The notes under the pieces were generated by a model. It was not told the DNA's origin, did not search any database, and saw only the letters and a list, made by a program, of their open reading frames with translations. DNA of 42,351 nucleotides, from the NCBI GenBank assembly GCA_937951685.1, contig CALFBG010000217.1:1-42351 (forward strand), written 5' to 3'. This document shows positions 1 to 7,680 of this stretch, piece after piece. Made by a program: the position numbers and the translations under genes. Source of the stretch: an uncultured Saprospiraceae bacterium (GTDB lineage Bacteria > Bacteroidota > Bacteroidia > Chitinophagales > Saprospiraceae). Each line of letters begins with the position of its first letter. Position 1 is the stretch's first letter.

Positions 1-197
1 GATTTTTTTGAACAAATAATATAAAGTCTAGCAGGTAATCGAATTTAATACTTTGTAATAATAGTAACTATTACTAAGCTTATCTCTAGCTTCGATAACG
101 GCAAGCGTCTCTTTAAAACCCAAGTATTAGGCTGTCATAACGACTTTACAGTTCCTTGGTGAAAGCTTAAATATACGCTACGAAACGATTCAACTCC
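1..197. other. Left-end leader before the SpoIIM-like operon
   Basis: No ORF. AATAC-TTTG near 46-55 is close to the -7 consensus but has one base too few in the spacer. The operon promoter is not clear. Confidence 0.3.
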
Positions 198-2069
198 ATG
201 CGAGAAACATCATTTATTAAGCAAAATAAAGAAAAATGGAAAGAGTTTGAAGAAGTTTTAGAATTTCGAGATACTAATCCTGACAAGCTAAACGACCTTT
301 TCATTCAAATCACGGACGATCTTTCTTACTCCCGAACTTTTTATCCAAATCGTTCTGTTCGGGTTTATCTAAATAATTTAGCCCAGAAGATTTTTTATAG
401 TATTTATAAAAATAAGAAAAATCGATTGGGTCGCTTATTCACTTTTTGGACCGAAGAGTTACCACAACTCGTCTACGAATCCCGTAACGAATTCCGCTTA
501 TCTTTACTCATTTTCACCTTAGCATTTGTCATTGGTACTTTTTCCTCTATCATGGATCCTGAATTTCCACGGGCTATTCTGGGAGACGACTACATCGACA
601 TGACTATCGAGAATATTGAATCTGGCGATCCTATGGCGGTTTATAAACAGCGAGGAGAATTTGGAATGGCACTTAGTATTACCGCCAACAATCTTTTTGT
701 TGCTTTCCTGACCTTTGTATTGGGCGTTTTCTTTGCGATTGGCAGTCTTGCCATTCTTTTAAGCAACGGTATTATGGTTGGTGCTTTTCAGTACTTTTTC
801 TACGAGCAGGGTGTTTTCTGGGAATCCTTTTTGGCGATCTGGACGCACGGTACCCTCGAAATTTCAGCCATTATTATTGCGGGTGCGGCGGGGATTACGA
901 TGGGAAAAGGCTTAGTTTTTCCGGGGACTTATTCACGCATTCAATCTTTTCAGCTTTCGGCACGGCGAGGTTTAAAGATTATGTTTGGAATTGCTCCCAT
1001 TATCATTTTAGCAGGATTTATTGAAAGCTACCTCACCCGTTACACCGAGACACCCGATTTCATCCGTTTACTCTTTATCTTAGTCTGTCTAGCTTTTGTA
1101 TTATTCTATTACGTCTGGTATCCTAGAAAAAAAGCGCAGCAAGGATTTGATGCCGCACTTGAAAATAGCAAAATTCCACCGAGTAACGAGCAAGCAATTA
1201 ACTTTAGTCGCATTAAAGGTTCCGGCGAAATTTTTGCCGACACTTTTCTATTCTTCAATAAACATTCCCAACCGATCCTTTCTCTTGCGTTTGGTTTAGC
1301 GGTACTTTTTTGTCTCGGTAGTTTTTTACTGGCAACGGAGGCACCAGCGGAGCTGATTAGCTTTCCTACTTACGTATTAGGGATGATGATGACTTTAGAA
1401 CAGTTCATTCAAAACGATAGCAATATCTTTTTACCTTTTTTCAACGTATTGTGTTTTACAATTATTAGCTTCTCTTGCTATACTTTACTCGTTAAAGAAG
1501 CCAATACTTTTAATCAAGCAGCCGTAACGCTTAGTCGGAAAGCACATATTTTCAACTTTTTACAAAGCTTCTTACCAATCAGCTTATTCTTCATTGTCAT
1601 GATGGCGAAGGAGTGGTTCGTATTCCTAATTTTCCCGTTCGCCTTTCCCTTACTATTACTTTGGCTCTACACCATGTACCAAGAACGCTTAAATGTTTTT
1701 GCAGCCTTGGGAAGAACTTTCAGTTTACTTAAAAGTGGCAATTACGGGCGAGTATTAGGTACGTTCTTATTGATGACCGTCGTCGCCGTGATTTTTTTCG
1801 GTATCTTGGATCAGCCCTTGACTTGGTTTTTCATCGAACGCATTAGCTGGAATATTGCCATCGAAGAACAACGTTCGCAACAAGTCGTTACCGTCATTGG
1901 CAGCTTTGTTTTAATTTTTACCACTTACTTGATCTACTATTATTTGATCATTGGTATTGGTTTATTATATCATAGTTTATTAGAAATCAAAGAAGCGCCA
2001 AGCTTGCGCGATAAAATAAAGTACATTGGTCTTGGTCAGCGGATTCAAGGAATGGAAAAAGAAGCTTAA
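198..2069 (+). CDS. SpoIIM/DUF95-family membrane protein fused to a C-terminal multi-helix membrane domain
   Basis: 623 residues. Residues 1-98 are cytoplasmic and charged. Residues about 100-310 hold five hydrophobic segments (near 101-118, 166-200, 221-241, 262-278, 290-308) and the conserved SpoIIM-family pattern HG-x-E (H218, G219, E221) followed by a GAAG stretch. After a hydrophilic linker (about 310-350) a second half contributes roughly six more membrane segments (near 358-376, 385-400, 415-440, 455-485, 515-535, 560-585). Stand-alone Bacteroidota SpoIIM-like proteins are about 320 residues, so the second half looks like a fusion. It is the first gene of a tight operon with DUF4129, DUF4350, MoxR and DUF58 genes (9 nt to the next gene). 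The molecular role in non-sporulating bacteria is unknown; a membrane assembly role with the MoxR ATPase is inferred from context. The ATG at 198 is the first in frame. Confidence 0.85.
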   Translation: MRETSFIKQNKEKWKEFEEVLEFRDTNPDKLNDLFIQITDDLSYSRTFYPNRSVRVYLNNLAQKIFYSIYKNKKNRLGRLFTFWTEELPQLVYESRNEFRLSLLIFTLAFVIGTFSSIMDPEFPRAILGDDYIDMTIENIESGDPMAVYKQRGEFGMALSITANNLFVAFLTFVLGVFFAIGSLAILLSNGIMVGAFQYFFYEQGVFWESFLAIWTHGTLEISAIIIAGAAGITMGKGLVFPGTYSRIQSFQLSARRGLKIMFGIAPIIILAGFIESYLTRYTETPDFIRLLFILVCLAFVLFYYVWYPRKKAQQGFDAALENSKIPPSNEQAINFSRIKGSGEIFADTFLFFNKHSQPILSLAFGLAVLFCLGSFLLATEAPAELISFPTYVLGMMMTLEQFIQNDSNIFLPFFNVLCFTIISFSCYTLLVKEANTFNQAAVTLSRKAHIFNFLQSFLPISLFFIVMMAKEWFVFLIFPFAFPLLLLWLYTMYQERLNVFAALGRTFSLLKSGNYGRVLGTFLLMTVVAVIFFGILDQPLTWFFIERISWNIAIEEQRSQQVVTVIGSFVLIFTTYLIYYYLIIGIGLLYHSLLEIKEAPSLRDKIKYIGLGQRIQGMEKEA

Positions 2070-2078
2070 CGAAAATTC

Positions 2079-2924
2079 ATGATAGCCCGAACACTACCCT
2101 ACTTTCTCTTTTTACTATCGCTCTGTCTGAGCGAAGGGAATTTGTTTGCCCAAGAGGAAGCCGTAGACGTCATCGAAACCGTCCAAATGGATGAAGATTT
2201 CTCGGTTGCGAATGACATCGATCTCAATTTTGTCAATCCACGCGTAGAATACCTCAATGAAAGTTTTGAGCAACAACGTTTCGAACCCCAAACTTGGCGA
2301 GGCGTTATACAAGATTATGATTATACCAACTCGCGAGAAAAAGATCGAGATGAAGATTTCGACGAAAGCCTAACCAATGGTCCGTCGGGAGGTACCAACG
2401 GTGGGTCGGGTTTTAATTTTAGTAGCAAATTTTGGAGTGGTTTCCTAAAATTCATCCTCATTGCGGCCGCCATCATTACGGTGGTTTTCCTCATGCTCAA
2501 TTTACTCGGTCAAGGGAGTTTACTCGGTCCTCGAAATAGAAAAATAAAAGCCAAACCGAATCAAATTACGATTGAAAACTTAGAAGATAATATTTTAGAA
2601 TCTGATTTGGATCGCTTCATTCGCACGGCAACGGAGGAACAAAATTATGCCTTGGCGATTCGCTTATATTACCTCGCCATCATTAAAGAGTTATCGTTAA
2701 AAAAATCTATTAAATGGAAAAGAGATAAAACGAATCGAGACTATCTTCGCGAGATGCAATCCAATGCCTTGTTTCTCCCCTTCCGGGAAACAACTGGCGT
2801 TTTTGAACGAATTTGGTATGGTAATATCAATTTGACCGAACAAGATTACCTTAAGGTAAAACCTAAATTTCAAGACTTAATTCAAACGGTGCAACACGCA
2901 CCAAAAACTGCGACACCCTCGTAG
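2079..2924 (+). CDS. DUF4129 domain membrane protein
   Basis: 281 residues. A signal peptide (about 1-24, ending FAQ) is followed by an acidic, low-complexity extracytoplasmic stretch and a Gly/Ser-rich linker (about 98-113). A single membrane helix lies near 121-145. The cytoplasmic C-terminal part (about 165-265) has the DUF4129 look: LDRFIRTATEEQNYALAIRLYYLAIIKEL is split over two helices, with a downstream KWKRDKTNRDY segment. Family members nearly always sit beside MoxR, DUF4350 and DUF58 genes, as here. The function is not established. The start lies 9 nt after the SpoIIM stop and the stop is 18 nt before the next gene, so translation within one transcript is very likely. Confidence 0.85.
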   Translation: MIARTLPYFLFLLSLCLSEGNLFAQEEAVDVIETVQMDEDFSVANDIDLNFVNPRVEYLNESFEQQRFEPQTWRGVIQDYDYTNSREKDRDEDFDESLTNGPSGGTNGGSGFNFSSKFWSGFLKFILIAAAIITVVFLMLNLLGQGSLLGPRNRKIKAKPNQITIENLEDNILESDLDRFIRTATEEQNYALAIRLYYLAIIKELSLKKSIKWKRDKTNRDYLREMQSNALFLPFRETTGVFERIWYGNINLTEQDYLKVKPKFQDLIQTVQHAPKTATPS

Positions 2925-2942
2925 ATAAAGTAATTTTTTTAA

Positions 2943-4229
2943 ATGAATGACAAGCGTCCATTTATTATTTTAGGCATTACAGCATTGATTATTCTTTGCT
3001 TCTTCATCTATTTCCGTGGGGGTGGACAGCAATACAGTTGGGTAGAAGATTATAAAGAAAAAAGTACAGATCCTTACGGAACGGCGATTCTACACGAACT
3101 GCTAGAAGACTATTTCCCCAATAAAGACCTTGTTGATCTAAAGAAAAGTATTTATAAAGAAATTCCTTTAGCAACCAACGATACGACCGACAATTATTTA
3201 TTCATCGGTGAAGCCTTATACCTCGATACGAATAACATCGACGCCTTACTCCAATTTGTAGAAAAAGGTAACATTGCTTTTATTTCCAGCAAGACCATTC
3301 CTTACGACTTGATGTTTCATTTGTATTACGAAGAGTGCAATTACAATTATTGGGAAGATTACGACGCACATTCTGATTCCATGAGCGTCCTCAATTTTTT
3401 AAACCCTTCTTTACGAAAAGAACAACCTTACGAATACCGTTTTCTTAATAAAAATCTTCCGCGTAATTATCGTTGGCAATACATTGACTCTGCTTACTTT
3501 TGCGATGAGCCTTACAGTTTTGCGGAGGTCGGTGCTAATCATTTAGGACAAATTAATTTTGCCAAAAAAGCTTACGGAAAAGGTACTTTCTATTTACATA
3601 CTACGCCCTTGGTTTTTACCAATATTCAATTGCTAGATCAAACGGGATTGGACTACGTAGAACGTGCACTTTCACATTTGCATCCTGGTAATATTTATTG
3701 GGACACCTTTAGTCGTACCGCAGAAAATATTGGTCGGCGACGCAACCAACGAGCGGGGCACGGCGGATCGCGAGGACTCACGGCGGAAAGCCCACTTAAG
3801 TATATTTTACAACAAGACAGTCTAGCTTGGGCCTGGTATTTATTCTTAGCCTTGGCTTTAGTATATTTGTTATTCCGAGCGAAACGGCGACAACGCGTCA
3901 TTCCTGTTTTACCAGAAAACAGTAACACTTCGCTAGAGTTTATCTCAACCATTGGTCGCTTGTATTTTATTCAAAATGACCACCGAGAACTATCGCTACA
4001 AAAAATGAAATTATTCTTGGGCTACGTTAGAGATCGTTATCATTTACCCACAAAGGATTTAACCGATACTTTCGCAGCACGCCTGAGTGCAAAATCAGAA
4101 ATACCCTTATCCGTCATCCAGACCATTGTCAAATATTATACGAACATTAAAACTTCGAATGTTATTTCAGAGCAAACGATGATCGACTTTCACTTGGAAA
4201 TGGATAAATTTTATAAGCATTGTAAATAA
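2943..4229 (+). CDS. DUF4350 domain membrane protein
   Basis: 428 residues. An N-terminal membrane anchor (about 8-24) is followed by an extracytoplasmic region with the DUF4350 start pattern (STDPYGTAILHELLEDYF, residues about 40-58), then a Gly/Arg-rich linker (about 262-280). A second membrane helix lies near 292-312, followed by a cytoplasmic alpha-helical tail of about 110 residues. DUF4350 resembles a glutamine-amidotransferase-like fold without a known active site. The position between DUF4129 and MoxR genes matches the usual Bacteroidota cluster. The biochemical role is unknown; working with the MoxR ATPase is inferred from conserved gene order only. Confidence 0.82.
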   Translation: MNDKRPFIILGITALIILCFFIYFRGGGQQYSWVEDYKEKSTDPYGTAILHELLEDYFPNKDLVDLKKSIYKEIPLATNDTTDNYLFIGEALYLDTNNIDALLQFVEKGNIAFISSKTIPYDLMFHLYYEECNYNYWEDYDAHSDSMSVLNFLNPSLRKEQPYEYRFLNKNLPRNYRWQYIDSAYFCDEPYSFAEVGANHLGQINFAKKAYGKGTFYLHTTPLVFTNIQLLDQTGLDYVERALSHLHPGNIYWDTFSRTAENIGRRRNQRAGHGGSRGLTAESPLKYILQQDSLAWAWYLFLALALVYLLFRAKRRQRVIPVLPENSNTSLEFISTIGRLYFIQNDHRELSLQKMKLFLGYVRDRYHLPTKDLTDTFAARLSAKSEIPLSVIQTIVKYYTNIKTSNVISEQTMIDFHLEMDKFYKHCK

Positions 4230-4278
4230 CTAAAGCGATAAGCGTACCTTAAATAGTACCTCGCCAAAAAATAATAAG

Positions 4279-5346
4279 ATGAATATCGACGAGCACAATG
4301 ACAATCTCCCACAGCCCGAGGAGCAGCCCGAAAACCAAGTCCCACCAGTAGCGCCAACACCTGAGCCGAACGCTCTGCGATGGCAGCAAAGTAGTTTAGA
4401 CCTTTCTCCCGTGCGCGATGCAGTAGATAAAGTGAAGCTGGAACTGCAAAAGGTATTAGTCGGGCAGGACGAACTAGTAGAACTCATGCTGACGGCCATC
4501 TTCGTTGGTGGACACGTTTTAATTGAGGGCGTTCCTGGAATTGCAAAAACCCTCAGTGCAAAGTTACTCGCACAGAGTTTGAATATCGGTTTTTCGCGGA
4601 TCCAATTTACGCCCGATTTAATGCCTACGGACGTCGTAGGAACTACCGTCTTCAACGTCAAAACTTCAGAATTTAGTTTCAACGAAGGACCTGTCTTCTC
4701 CAATATTATTTTGATTGATGAGATCAATCGAGCACCAGCAAAAACACAGTCGGCACTTTTTGAAGTTATGGAAGAACATCAAGTTACCATTGATGGAAAA
4801 ACCTACCAAATGGATTTGCCTTTTTTTGTAGCGGCTACTCAAAACCCAATCGAGCAAGAAGGAACTTATAAATTACCAGAAGCGCAGTTGGATCGCTTTT
4901 TATTCAAAATCAACCTCCACTATCCTAGCTTGGAAGAAGAAAAAATGATCTTGCGTAGATTTCGACGAGACTTCCAACAAACGATTCAAGAAGACATAAA
5001 GTCCGTTTTAAGTAGCGCAGAAATAAAAAATTGTCAAAACTTAATCGAAAAAGTGTTAATCAAAGATGAACTTTTAGATTACATCGCTGCGATTATTCAT
5101 ACGACACGGAACAATGGCGATTTATTTTTGGGTGCTTCTCCGCGAGCTTCGCTTTCGATTATGAAAGCTTCAAAAGCAGTAGCCGCCATGAATGGCCGAG
5201 ATTTCGTCACGCCCGATGATATTAAATACGTTGCTTACCCCGTTTTGAATCACCGCGTGATTTTGACGCCAGAGCGAGAGATGGAAGGCTACGATAGCCG
5301 CGACATCATCAACGATATTGTAAAGAAAATTGAAGTACCTCGATAA
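4279..5346 (+). CDS. MoxR-family AAA+ ATPase
   Basis: 355 residues. The first 35 residues are rich in Pro, Glu and Gln and probably disordered. The AAA+ core follows. Walker A is the MoxR-type GVPGIAKT (residues about 80-87), Walker B is ILIDEINRAP (about 143-152), sensor 1 is in ATQNPIEQEGTY (about 186-197) with an arginine-finger context LPEAQLDRFLF, and the sensor 2 region is GASPRASLSIMKA (about 294-306). MoxR ATPases act as chaperones that help metal or complex insertion, often with VWA-domain partners. The partner here is probably the DUF58 protein encoded 8 nt downstream. The 49-nt gap before this gene is the largest in the operon, so an internal start of transcription is possible but not shown. 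Confidence 0.93.
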   Translation: MNIDEHNDNLPQPEEQPENQVPPVAPTPEPNALRWQQSSLDLSPVRDAVDKVKLELQKVLVGQDELVELMLTAIFVGGHVLIEGVPGIAKTLSAKLLAQSLNIGFSRIQFTPDLMPTDVVGTTVFNVKTSEFSFNEGPVFSNIILIDEINRAPAKTQSALFEVMEEHQVTIDGKTYQMDLPFFVAATQNPIEQEGTYKLPEAQLDRFLFKINLHYPSLEEEKMILRRFRRDFQQTIQEDIKSVLSSAEIKNCQNLIEKVLIKDELLDYIAAIIHTTRNNGDLFLGASPRASLSIMKASKAVAAMNGRDFVTPDDIKYVAYPVLNHRVILTPEREMEGYDSRDIINDIVKKIEVPR

Positions 5347-5354
5347 TCATTTTT

Positions 5355-6677
5355 GTGAAAAACTTATTTCTATCTAATCGTTTTTTCTACGTCCTCAGCG
5401 GCGTCATTGCGCTATTTGTGCTAAGCTTTCCTTTCGGGTTTTTATTTCCCGTGGCACAAACAGCATTGGTACTCGCCTTGGCGGCTAGTATTTCAGATAT
5501 TTATCTGCTTTTCAATCCGGCGGTTCAGCTTAAAGTACGGCGATACTTACCCAAAGTTTTTTCATTAGGAGATGACAATCGAGTACAAATCGTAATTGAA
5601 AATTTGTCTAGCCTCAACTTAAGTTTAGTCGTGATTGATGAACTACCCGTTCAATTCCAACGCAGAGATTTTGAAGCTAAGCTCAAACTTACACCGGGCA
5701 ACGAAAAGAAAATTACTTATCAATTGCGACCAGTAGCGCGGGGAGAATATAGTTTTGGGGATATTAACTTGTTTTTATCATCTTTTTTGGGACTCGTGCA
5801 ACGACGGTATCAACATCACTATCCAATGAATGTTCCCGTCTACCCTTCTATTTTACAAATGAAAAAATTTGAACTTAAAGCGTTCAACCGAACGTCTCAT
5901 AGCCACGGCATCAAAAAAATCCGACGCTTGGGGCATAGCTACGAGTTTGAGCAAATTAAGAATTACGTACAGGGAGATGATTTTCGGAGTATCAATTGGA
6001 AAGCGAGTAGCCGAAGAGGTACTTTTATGGTCAATCAATACCAAGACGAACGGGCACAACAAGTTTATAATATTATTGATAAAGGGCGTGCAATGAAAAT
6101 GCCTTTTAATGGCTTGAGTTTAATTGATTACGCTATCAATACCACACTCGTCATTTCTAACGTCGCGTTACAGAAATACGACCGAGCGGGCCTTATTAGC
6201 TTTTCTGATAAAATTGGGAGTACGATCAAGGCGGAAAAGAAACCGCACCAACTTAATAAAATTCTCACCGCGCTCTACAAAGAACAAGAACGCAACATGG
6301 AATCTAATTTTGAGTTGTTGTATTATTCTTCTCGGAAATTAATAAAAGGGAGGAGCTTACTCTTTTTGTATACTAATTTTGAGAGCATTTATGCCATGGA
6401 ACGCGTAATGCCCATTTTGAGAAAAATCAACAATTTACATTTACTGGTAGTGATCTTTTTTGAAAATACCGAAGTAAAAGATTACGCAAAATTAGCCGTT
6501 ACCACCACTGAAGAAATTTATCTCCAAACCATTGCACAAAAATTTGTGGCAGAAAAAGTACAAATGGTACAAACGCTAAAACAATACGGTATCCAAGCCA
6601 TCTTGACAGCTCCTGAAGAACTTTCGGTGAATACGATTAATAAATATTTAGAGTTAAAATCAAGAGGTTTGATCTAG
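5355..6677 (+). CDS. DUF58 domain protein (VWA-like MoxR partner)
   Basis: 440 residues starting at a GTG 8 nt after the moxR stop. Two adjacent hydrophobic segments (about 10-30 and 32-47) anchor it. A beta-rich region follows, then the DUF58 core: GHSYEFEQIKNYVQGDDFRS and INWKASSRRG (about 193-222), then the strand ending in IDKGRAM, which sits where VWA proteins have the MIDAS aspartate. DUF58 proteins usually pair with MoxR ATPases. The gene ends the operon; the next genes are on the other strand. Family assignment is firm, the substrate is unknown. Confidence 0.9.
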   Translation: MKNLFLSNRFFYVLSGVIALFVLSFPFGFLFPVAQTALVLALAASISDIYLLFNPAVQLKVRRYLPKVFSLGDDNRVQIVIENLSSLNLSLVVIDELPVQFQRRDFEAKLKLTPGNEKKITYQLRPVARGEYSFGDINLFLSSFLGLVQRRYQHHYPMNVPVYPSILQMKKFELKAFNRTSHSHGIKKIRRLGHSYEFEQIKNYVQGDDFRSINWKASSRRGTFMVNQYQDERAQQVYNIIDKGRAMKMPFNGLSLIDYAINTTLVISNVALQKYDRAGLISFSDKIGSTIKAEKKPHQLNKILTALYKEQERNMESNFELLYYSSRKLIKGRSLLFLYTNFESIYAMERVMPILRKINNLHLLVVIFFENTEVKDYAKLAVTTTEEIYLQTIAQKFVAEKVQMVQTLKQYGIQAILTAPEELSVNTINKYLELKSRGLI

Positions 6678-6709
6678 AATTGATGAAGAAGTTGTTTTAA
6701 AAGTCAGCT

Positions 6710-6970
6710 TCAATAATTTCGATAAGCTAAATACTCGCTAATCATTGCGTACGCATAAAAGATACAAACTGCCAGTACAAAAAGGTTTTCAGTTAAAGTC
6801 AATTGCTCAAAATCTCCAAGTCGACTACCAAACCACCCCAGTATCAAAATCAATATTCCATTAGCAATTATGCTTTTCATGCCAACGTAGAAGAAAGGTT
6901 TCTGTTTGCATTTTTTACCAAAATAAAAGTACTCCCCATTACTTTTTTTAGGTTGTATAAATTGACCCAT
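6710..6970 (-). CDS. Small two-helix membrane protein, unknown
   Basis: 86 residues. The N-terminal third is polar and Lys-rich; two hydrophobic helices follow (about 33-50 and 62-82), so it is probably an integral inner-membrane protein. I do not recognise a family. Its ATG lies 11 nt after the second stop codon (6981) of the interrupted lipoprotein frame upstream, so the two are very likely co-transcribed. The region is more AT-rich than its neighbours. By analogy with many small toxin or peptide operons it could be an accessory or protective protein for the Cys-rich product, but nothing in the sequence proves that. Confidence 0.6.
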   Translation of the reverse strand: MGQFIQPKKSNGEYFYFGKKCKQKPFFYVGMKSIIANGILILILGWFGSRLGDFEQLTLTENLFVLAVCIFYAYAMISEYLAYRNY

Positions 6971-6980
6971 GAGTAGTTAT

Positions 6981-7154
6981 TTATGATAAACAGCCATCTG
7001 ATGCAAAAGTCCCCCAACTAATTACCGCGCCTACACAGGCTATAGGTGATCCTAGAAAACATCCTGTTGTAGATAAAACTAAAAGGATAGGTCGCCAGCC
7101 GCCGCAAGGTGTTTCAACTAAAGTATCATCAGTTAAAGGATTCCCACTACATTC
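6981..7154 (-). pseudogene. In-frame Cys/Gly-rich continuation of the lipoprotein gene beyond a TAA stop
   Basis: Reading on in the frame of the 140-residue lipoprotein, directly after its TAA (7155-7157), gives 57 uninterrupted codons and then TAA at 6981-6983. The tail has five cysteines (tail positions 2, 17, 32, 40, 55), a CGGW motif, a hydrophobic Gly/Ala/Val-rich stretch and a Cys-Leu-Ser end. It has no start codon of its own at its beginning. It looks like a real protein segment, so either one base change created a premature stop, the stop is read through, or there is a sequence error. The next gene starts 11 nt after the distal stop, as expected if the full 198-residue protein was the original product. 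Confidence 0.55.
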
Positions 7155-7577
7155 TTAATTTAGATATAAAGAATAGATTAGCCCATTAGAAGCAGGATAC
7201 TCAATTTCATATTCAATCATCTGTAATTCTCCAGGTTCATAAGCTATGATACTATTAACCAAAGATTGTTCCACTCCTAATTCGTTAATTAAAAAATCAA
7301 AATAATTAAAACTAGGGTCTCCTTCTAAACCTGTGATCAATTGTTCAATTAAGTCATTATTCATCCCATATAACATATATTCAACCAGACTACTCATATC
7401 ATTGAGAATACGACAAGCATCTTTTACCCGATCATGTTTAGTCACAGTTGTTCCTTCTCTTTCCTCTATACTATTAGTTCGCATAGATTTTTTTAATTCA
7501 ATATGACTTTGATTTTTACTCTGATTACAACTTATAGTCATCAATAATAAGCAGAAAAGAAGTATTATATTTTTCAT
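7155..7577 (-). CDS. Small lipoprotein, unknown, probably truncated by an in-frame stop
   Basis: 140 residues. The N-terminus is a lipoprotein signal peptide with lipobox ending in ISC (Cys about residue 17), so the mature protein should be membrane anchored. The rest is acidic and helical with no family that I recognise. The protein ends at TAA 7155-7157, but the same frame continues for 57 codons with a Cys/Gly-rich tail (see the entry at 6981-7154). Codon use is AT-rich compared with the flanking genes. About 100 nt separate it from the stop of the OmpA-type gene upstream on the same strand. Confidence 0.6.
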   Translation of the reverse strand: MKNIILLFCLLLMTISCNQSKNQSHIELKKSMRTNSIEEREGTTVTKHDRVKDACRILNDMSSLVEYMLYGMNNDLIEQLITGLEGDPSFNYFDFLINELGVEQSLVNSIIAYEPGELQMIEYEIEYPASNGLIYSLYLN

Positions 7578-7680
7578 AAACGATAATTTCTAAATTAGAG
7601 AAGTACTTAAATCTTCCGTAAGATAGAAAATTAATATTGAAAAGAAAACATTTTGTTATTCAAAATAAAATACAATTTAA

